A DNA stretch of 64,000 bases from positions 1-64,000 of the forward strand of contig NZ_JABXWI010000008.1 of assembly GCF_014930365.1 (NCBI RefSeq), in the 5' to 3' direction. The stretch is from Streptomyces caniscabiei. Its GTDB lineage: Bacteria; Actinomycetota; Actinomycetes; Streptomycetales; Streptomycetaceae. A program made the translations under genes and the position numbers. Positions 59,392 to 64,000 of this stretch are shown piece after piece. The notes under the pieces were generated by a model, which was given only the letters and a program-made list of their open reading frames with translations, had not been told where the DNA came from and made no database searches. Position 1 is the stretch's first letter. Each line of letters starts with the position of its first letter.

Positions 59392-61101
59392 ATGGTCCAG
59401 ATCGATTCACCCAGTGAGGCAAGCGACGAGGGTGGCAGATACACCCTGCGGCCCGGCACGTTGGCCGCTGTGGTTCTCGCGGTGTGTCTCGCGCAGATAG
59501 CTCTCTCCGTCCCCTCGCTCATCACCGGGCTGATCCAGCAGGATCTCGCGCCGTCTTCGGCCCAGCTGACGTGGATCGTCGAGGCGTTCATGCTGCCTGT
59601 GGCCGCGTTGGGACTGGGTTTCGGTGTATTCGGTGACCTGTTCGGCCGCAAGCGCCTGCTCGTCGGCGGCGCCGTGCTCATCGCCGCGGGCTCGGCTCTC
59701 GCGATCCTGGTACCCGGTGAGGGATCCTCGACAGACACCCGCGTGACGTTGCTGATCCTTGCGCAACTCCTCAGCGGTATCGGCGCCGCGGCCGTCTTCC
59801 CGACCAGCCTCGCCATGGTGGCAGCCGGTACACACACCACGGCCACCCGTGCGCGTGGCGTGGCGATCTGGGCCACCGCGCTCTCGGTCGGCGGCTTCCT
59901 CGGCCCGCTGCTGGCAGGTGTGGCTGCGAAGATCGACAGCGGCTGGGCCGGGAACGCGAACTGGCGTTGGGCCTTCGTCGGTGTTCTTGTCCTCGCCGCC
60001 GCGAGCGTGGTCCTGTCGCAGGCCCTTGCCCAGAACTCCGCCTCGCCCGAGGGGCGCTCCATCGACTGGCCGGGTCAGATCACCGCCGCGCTGGGCCTGT
60101 TCGCCCTGATGTACGCCGTGATCCAGGGACCCGAGAGCGGCTGGGGAAGCGCGCAGATCGTCGCCGCGTTCGTCGCCGCGGCAGTCTTCCTCGTGCTGTT
60201 CGTCTTCACCGAGAGCCGGGTCGCCGAGCCGCTGCTTCACCTGAGTGTGTTCAAGAACCGGGCGTTCGCGATGAACTCGGTGGTCACCCTCATCGGTATG
60301 TTCGCTTTCCTCGCGATCATGTACTCCACCAGTATCCGGCTCACCACCATCCAGGGATTCAGCCCGCTGCGGAGTTCCGTCGCCTACCTCTTCTTCGGAG
60401 GCATCGGACTGGTGCTGCTGCCCCTGACCTCGAAGCTGCTGGAGCGCTACAACCCCAGGTGGGTCCTTTTTGTCGCTCTGATTCTGGTGGGTGCCGGCGG
60501 GTTCTGGTTCGCCGAGATTCCGGCGAGCGACCGGGGCCTGGGCTCCATCGTCGTGCCGCTCATCTTCGTCGGAGTTGGTTCGGCTCTTGCCATCGCCTCC
60601 ATCAGCGCGGTCGCGGTGAACACGTTGCCCAACCGTCTTGCCGGCATGGCGAGCGGTGTCACCAGCATGTTCCGGGACCTCGGGTTCGCCCTCGCCCCCG
60701 CGATCATCGGTGCTGTCGCGCTGGGGCACGCGGCCAAGGAGATCGCCCGCGAACTGGCCGACAATGCCGGCCTGCGAAGTGCTTACGAGGCTTTTCAGGC
60801 CTCTGCGGCCCATGCCCCCGCGGATCAGAAGCCGCAACTCGAGGCGGCAGTACACGCCGTGGAGTCGGGCCCGCTCGGCGCCAACTCGGTGCCTGCCACC
60901 ATCCCGCTGCCGGATGGTCAGACCATGCCCTTCAACCCGCTCAAGGACGTTGCATTCAACGCCCTGAGTGACAGCTACTCCATCGCCTACACCCTCGGCG
61001 GTGTGGCTGCTCTCGTGGCGGCGGCGCTCCTCCTCGTGGGTGCGCGCGGTGGCGTCGAGGCGGCTCATCTCGAGGACGACCTGCACACCCTCGACGACTG
61101 A
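59392..61101 (+). CDS. MFS efflux transporter, DHA2 (14-TM) family
   Basis: 569 residues, fourteen membrane segments. LTWIVEAFMLPVAALGLGFGVFGDLFGRKRLLVGG is motif A, SGIGAAAVFPTSLAMVAAG motif B, and WATALSVGGFLGPLLAGV motif C, the antiporter signature. The last loop (residues 455-520) is long and soluble. ACGAGGAG precedes ATG 59392; the frame is open through the repeat array to 58918 but not as part of this protein. It likely exports a drug or toxic aromatic compound. Confidence 0.9.
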   Translation: MVQIDSPSEASDEGGRYTLRPGTLAAVVLAVCLAQIALSVPSLITGLIQQDLAPSSAQLTWIVEAFMLPVAALGLGFGVFGDLFGRKRLLVGGAVLIAAGSALAILVPGEGSSTDTRVTLLILAQLLSGIGAAAVFPTSLAMVAAGTHTTATRARGVAIWATALSVGGFLGPLLAGVAAKIDSGWAGNANWRWAFVGVLVLAAASVVLSQALAQNSASPEGRSIDWPGQITAALGLFALMYAVIQGPESGWGSAQIVAAFVAAAVFLVLFVFTESRVAEPLLHLSVFKNRAFAMNSVVTLIGMFAFLAIMYSTSIRLTTIQGFSPLRSSVAYLFFGGIGLVLLPLTSKLLERYNPRWVLFVALILVGAGGFWFAEIPASDRGLGSIVVPLIFVGVGSALAIASISAVAVNTLPNRLAGMASGVTSMFRDLGFALAPAIIGAVALGHAAKEIARELADNAGLRSAYEAFQASAAHAPADQKPQLEAAVHAVESGPLGANSVPATIPLPDGQTMPFNPLKDVAFNALSDSYSIAYTLGGVAALVAAALLLVGARGGVEAAHLEDDLHTLDD

Positions 61102-61140
61102 CCCTCCGACGAACCTGCGGGCGCCGGACGGGGGCAGCAG

Positions 61141-61151
61141 GTTCGTCGAAC
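61141..61151. promoter_or_regulatory. Short perfect palindrome before the NTF2-like gene
   Basis: GTTCGTCGAAC is a perfect 5-bp inverted repeat around one base, resembling half of an IclR-type site. 107 bp before the next start. Confidence 0.35.
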
Positions 61152-61258
61152 AGTCGGATTCGCCCGCCGCGACCGCTCCTTCACCGGAGCGGCCACGCGG
61201 CGGGCCACGGCGTACCACGCACAACGACCACACGACCCACTCGAACAGGAGTTGGACC

Positions 61259-61678
61259 ATGACCACTACACAGTCGGCGCCGGGCAGCAGGGACGGCCTT
61301 TGCGGGCCGGACACGGTCTCCGAGGCGGAGGCGGCGTGGCTCGTCGCGATCACGAAAGGGGACGAGGAGCAGCGTGCGCTCATGCTCCCCGAGTGCGTGA
61401 TCGTGCACGGGCCGGTCGGCAACGTCCACGACCGCGAGCGCTTCCTCGCCCACAACGCGTCGATGGGGGCCACCCTTGAGGCCGAGAGCAGCGAGGTGAC
61501 GTGCCGGGAGCGAGAGGGGCGGGCCATCGTGACGTGCTTTCAGAAGATGAGCAGCCGACGCGTACCCGACCTGCCGCCGTTCCTGGTGCAGGCGGTGGTC
61601 ACCCGGGTGTGGTTCGCCACCGACGAGGGGTGGCGGCTCGGCCACATGCAGCTCTCCCGGCGGCAACCTGCGGCTTGA
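61259..61678 (+). CDS. NTF2-like (DUF4440-type) protein
   Basis: 139 residues: AEAAWLVAITKGDEEQRALMLPECVIVHGPVGNVHDRERFLAHNASMGATLEAESSEVTCREREGRAIVTCFQKMS and VVTRVWFATDEGWRLGHMQLSR form the NTF2 cone. Function unknown; family members are small isomerases, dehydratases or binding proteins. AGGAG lies ahead of ATG 61259. It converges with the IclR gene 16 bp away. Confidence 0.8.
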   Translation: MTTTQSAPGSRDGLCGPDTVSEAEAAWLVAITKGDEEQRALMLPECVIVHGPVGNVHDRERFLAHNASMGATLEAESSEVTCREREGRAIVTCFQKMSSRRVPDLPPFLVQAVVTRVWFATDEGWRLGHMQLSRRQPAA

Positions 61679-61694
61679 TCCGCCGCGCACGAGG

Positions 61695-62474
61695 TCACGA
61701 CGTGCGAATGGGGATACCCGGCCGCCAGCCGAGACTCCGCGACAGCCCCAGTCCACTCGCGACCAGCGAGGGAACGGCGGCCTGCAGCTTGATCGAGCCT
61801 GCGGCCACCACGACGGACAGCGCCGCGACGACCTTGCCGCGGCCGTCGACGATGCGTGTTGCGACCGATTCGGCCCCTTCGCTGAGCTCCTCCTTGACGA
61901 CAACCGTTCCGGTCGAGCGACAGGACGCCAGTTCGCGACGGAGTTCGGCGGGGTCGACGATCGTCCTGGGAGTGAAACGCCGCAGCCTTCCCGCCAGCAT
62001 CTCGTCGATGAATTCCGGACTGCTGTGGCTCAGCAGCACCTTGCCGACACCCGAACAGTGCAGCGGCAGATGGCCGCCGACCTGCGAGGTGAGCCCGACG
62101 GCGTTGACCGCCGAGAGGCGTTCGATGATCACGGCCTGGTCGCCTTGGAGGACGGCCAGCTGCACATGCTGGCGCAGAGCCGTGTACAGGTCCTCGACGA
62201 ACGGCTGGGCGGCGCTGCGCAGCGTCTCGGCGCGGGGTGCGAGCGTGCCGAGACGCCACAGCCGCAGACCGATCGCGAACCGGTTGTCGCTGGTGCGCTC
62301 CAACGCACCGGCCTCCACGAGTTCGAGCGTGAGCCGGCGCGCGGTGGCGTGCGGTATGCCGGTGCGCCTGACCAGGTCGGCGAGGCTCAGCTCGGTGTGG
62401 TCGGGGTCGAAGGCGAACAGCAGGTCCCACAGCCGGGAGCTGACGGTCCGGCCGGGCTCGTTCGCGCGAGGCAT
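61695..62474 (-). CDS. IclR-family transcriptional regulator
   Basis: 259 residues. N-terminal winged helix (SSRLWDLLFAFDPDHTELSLADLVRRTGIPHATARRLTLELVEAGALERTSDNRFAIGLRLWRLG), then the effector domain (LQGDQAVIIERLSAVNAVGLTSQVGGHLPLHCSGVGKVLLSH; ATRIVDGRGKVVAALSVVVAAG). ATG 62474 is preferred over ATG 62489, which contains the GGAGGAGGGG ribosome site in its own codons. It is divergent from the salicylate-hydroxylase-like gene and probably controls it. Confidence 0.9.
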   Translation of the reverse strand: MPRANEPGRTVSSRLWDLLFAFDPDHTELSLADLVRRTGIPHATARRLTLELVEAGALERTSDNRFAIGLRLWRLGTLAPRAETLRSAAQPFVEDLYTALRQHVQLAVLQGDQAVIIERLSAVNAVGLTSQVGGHLPLHCSGVGKVLLSHSSPEFIDEMLAGRLRRFTPRTIVDPAELRRELASCRSTGTVVVKEELSEGAESVATRIVDGRGKVVAALSVVVAAGSIKLQAAVPSLVASGLGLSRSLGWRPGIPIRTS

Positions 62475-62519
62475 GAGCCCCTCCTCCATCGTTTCTGACC
62501 TCCGGCCATCCTACCTTTG

Positions 62520-62535
62520 ATGTTCGTTGGATGGA
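62520..62535. promoter_or_regulatory. Motif in the IclR/monooxygenase divergent region
   Basis: ATGTTCGTTGGATGGA is the complement, with one change, of the motif at 59143-59158. It is 46 bp before the IclR start and 89 bp before the monooxygenase start. Confidence 0.6.
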
Positions 62536-62623
62536 TATAGGAGTTCTAACAACGCGCAGTCTGCCGGATTCTTGCGCGTAGCCAGTCACCACCTCGCTTC
62601 GAGGCCCACGGGAGTGAAAGACC

Positions 62624-63811
62624 ATGAGTACTGACAACGGCCCCAAGATCGCGATCCTCGGTGGTGGTATCGGAGGCCTGGCCGCCGCGGCGTTCCTGCG
62701 CGACAAGGGCTTCGACAGTGACGTCTACGAGCAGGCGTCCGCCCTGACCGAGGTCGGCGCCGGCCTGGTGATCGCGCCCAACGCCGCCCGCCTGCTGCGG
62801 CGTCTCGGAATTCTGGACCGGTTCGTCAAACGCGCGGTCCGGATGGAGATCGGCTGGGAGTTCCGGCGCTGGCAGAACGGCACGGTTCTCTCCGCGGAGA
62901 ACCTGGAGGAGGGGTGCATACGCCTGTACGGCGAGCACACCTACGCCGCCCACCGGGCCGACCTGCTGGAGGCTCTGAGGTCGGCCGTCCCCGAGCGCTC
63001 CCTCCACCTCGGCAGGCGCTGCGTCTCCGTCGAATTCGAAGGCGACCAGGCTGTTCTGCGGTTCGAGGACGGTGAGACGGTCCGCCCGGACATCCTCATC
63101 GGCGCCGACGGGGTCCACTCCCGCGTGCGCGGCGCCATCGTCGGCCCGACTCAGGCACGGGAGTCGGGCATCTGCGCCTTCCGCGCTCTCGTCCCGGCGC
63201 ACAAGGCACCCGACTTCGCCAAGCGGCGAGCCCAGACGCTCTGGATCGGCCCCGAGCACCACCTCGTGCACTACCCGGTCTCCGGAGAGGACTACGTCAA
63301 CCTCGTTGCCTTCGCACCTGCCGGCGCCGACAGCGTGGAGTCCTGGACGGCCACCGCGACGGTCCAGGAACTGCTCGACGAGTTCGCCGGCTGGGATCCC
63401 CGACTGGTGGAACTGATCAAGTCGGCCGAGACCCCGGGGCGCTGGGCGCTGCTCGACCGTGAGCCCCTTGATCGATGGAACCGCGGCAACGCGACCCTGC
63501 TGGGCGACGCGGCCCACCCCATGTTCCCGTTCTTCGCCCAGGGCGCCGCCCAGGCGATCGAGGACGGCGCCGTCCTTTCCCTGTGCCTCGCGGCGGACCC
63601 GGACAACCCCATCGCGGCGCTGGCCCGCTACGAGGAACTGCGCCGGAGCCGCACGGCCCGCCTCCAGGAGGTCTCGCACGGGAGGTCACACGTCAACCAC
63701 CTGCCGGACGGCCCCGAGCAGCAGGCACGCGACCTGCAGTACGCACAGGCCGACCCGCTCAGGGAGAACGGCTGGATCTACGCGTACGACCCGGAGGTCG
63801 CCGTCTCATGA
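62624..63811 (+). CDS. FAD-dependent monooxygenase, salicylate hydroxylase/NicC-like
   Basis: 395 residues: IAILGGGIGGLAAAAFLRDKGFDSDVYEQ (FAD), GAGLVIAPNAARLLRRLG, HRADLLEAL, LIGADGVHSRVRGAI, and TLLGDAAHPMFPFFAQGAAQAIEDGAVL. The GDAAHPMxPFxAQGA run marks the salicylate 1-hydroxylase and 6-hydroxynicotinate 3-monooxygenase group, which hydroxylate (often decarboxylatively) an aromatic acid. The stop overlaps the start of an alcohol dehydrogenase (ATGA), so it heads a catabolic operon controlled by the IclR protein. Confidence 0.9.
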   Translation: MSTDNGPKIAILGGGIGGLAAAAFLRDKGFDSDVYEQASALTEVGAGLVIAPNAARLLRRLGILDRFVKRAVRMEIGWEFRRWQNGTVLSAENLEEGCIRLYGEHTYAAHRADLLEALRSAVPERSLHLGRRCVSVEFEGDQAVLRFEDGETVRPDILIGADGVHSRVRGAIVGPTQARESGICAFRALVPAHKAPDFAKRRAQTLWIGPEHHLVHYPVSGEDYVNLVAFAPAGADSVESWTATATVQELLDEFAGWDPRLVELIKSAETPGRWALLDREPLDRWNRGNATLLGDAAHPMFPFFAQGAAQAIEDGAVLSLCLAADPDNPIAALARYEELRRSRTARLQEVSHGRSHVNHLPDGPEQQARDLQYAQADPLRENGWIYAYDPEVAVS

Positions 63812-64000
63812 AGATCACGGCGGCGGTGTCACGCGAGAGCCGGACCGTCCCCGGTCTGGAGCAGGTCGACCTCGGTGAACCGAGGCCGGACGAGGTTCTG
63901 GTGCGCGTCGTGGCGACCGGCATCTGCCACACCGACATCAATGCGCACAGGGGCCGTGGGGTTCCCGTTCCTCGCCCTATCGTGCTCGGGCACGAGGGCG
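63808..64000 (+). CDS. Zinc-dependent alcohol dehydrogenase, cut by the window end
   Basis: First 64 residues of an MDR-type dehydrogenase: KITAAVSRESRTVPGLEQVDLGEPRPDEVLVRVVATGICHTDINAHRG and PIVLGHEG. The cysteine of GICHTD and the GHEG motif are the catalytic zinc site of the aryl-alcohol dehydrogenase group. Translation is coupled to the monooxygenase gene through ATGA. Confidence 0.88.
   Translation, partial: MKITAAVSRESRTVPGLEQVDLGEPRPDEVLVRVVATGICHTDINAHRGRGVPVPRPIVLGHEG

Overview
The window is high-GC actinobacterial DNA, almost certainly from a Streptomyces chromosome. GC-rich codon use, frequent GTG/TTG starts, a DUF6479 protein, a PAS/GAF/SpoIIE phosphatase with an anti-sigma-type ATPase, and many LysR/TetR/GntR/XRE regulators beside oxidoreductase clusters all fit this. 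All calls were made by reading the sequence; no database search was run. No rRNA, tRNA or CRISPR array was recognised.

Layout. 1-4.8 kb: a PLP-dependent decarboxylase gene cut at its 5' end by what looks like the repeat-bearing end of an insertion sequence, then pobA, a DUF6479 membrane protein, a DUF326 four-helix protein, and an acyl-CoA dehydrogenase behind a perfect KstR-type operator. 4.8-8.2 kb: an anti-phage island, a short type II CBASS operon (CD-NTase, stand-alone E2-like protein, candidate membrane effector, small basic protein). It is divergent from an XRE repressor and ImmA/IrrE protease pair (CapH/CapP-like) across a 13-bp perfect inverted repeat. 8.2-14.2 kb: an accessory region with a cysteine-rich protein and an XRE regulator facing each other over a three-copy operator, a frameshifted DUF6083 gene, a UvrD-like helicase and an amber-interrupted gene.

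14.2-44.3 kb: a large catabolic island. It holds (A) an ADH-SDR-ABM monooxygenase-metallo-lactonase-zinc ribbon operon; (B) a second lactonase-SCP2-like-alpha/beta hydrolase-SDR operon with a decayed ADH relic between hydrolase and SDR; (C) an LLM flavin monooxygenase with flavin reductase, ABM protein and DinB/MDMPI-type protein, near an AraC regulator; (D) an RbsA-type ABC importer; (E) an aldehyde dehydrogenase-CMD-beta-hydroxyacid dehydrogenase-SCP2-like-hydrolase operon with an MFS carrier and divergent LysR. A GntR/FCD regulator sits in the middle. A palindrome, GACNGTANTACNGTC, lies upstream of A, D and, less perfectly, B, the GntR gene, the CMD gene and one further spot, so most of the island looks like one regulon. 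The enzymes suggest uptake and oxidation of an alcohol or ketone, oxygen insertion to a lactone, hydrolysis and aldehyde oxidation. The substrate is unknown. IS5-family and CocE hydrolase relics show the island was assembled by transfer and rearrangement.

44.3-47.9 kb: a SpoIIE-type phosphatase and a gene-poor stretch. 47.9-56.5 kb: three SDRs, an epoxide-hydrolase-like enzyme, an XRE regulator, and a CrtC-like/SnoaL-like/FAD monooxygenase operon facing a TetR regulator over a 12-bp perfect inverted repeat. 56.5-64 kb: an SDR, a secreted cupin, a broken TetR gene next to a nine-copy 9-bp repeat, a DHA2 efflux pump, an NTF2-like protein, an IclR regulator, a salicylate-hydroxylase-like monooxygenase, and an alcohol dehydrogenase cut by the window end. 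A near-identical 16-bp motif links the IclR/monooxygenase gap to the pump promoter.
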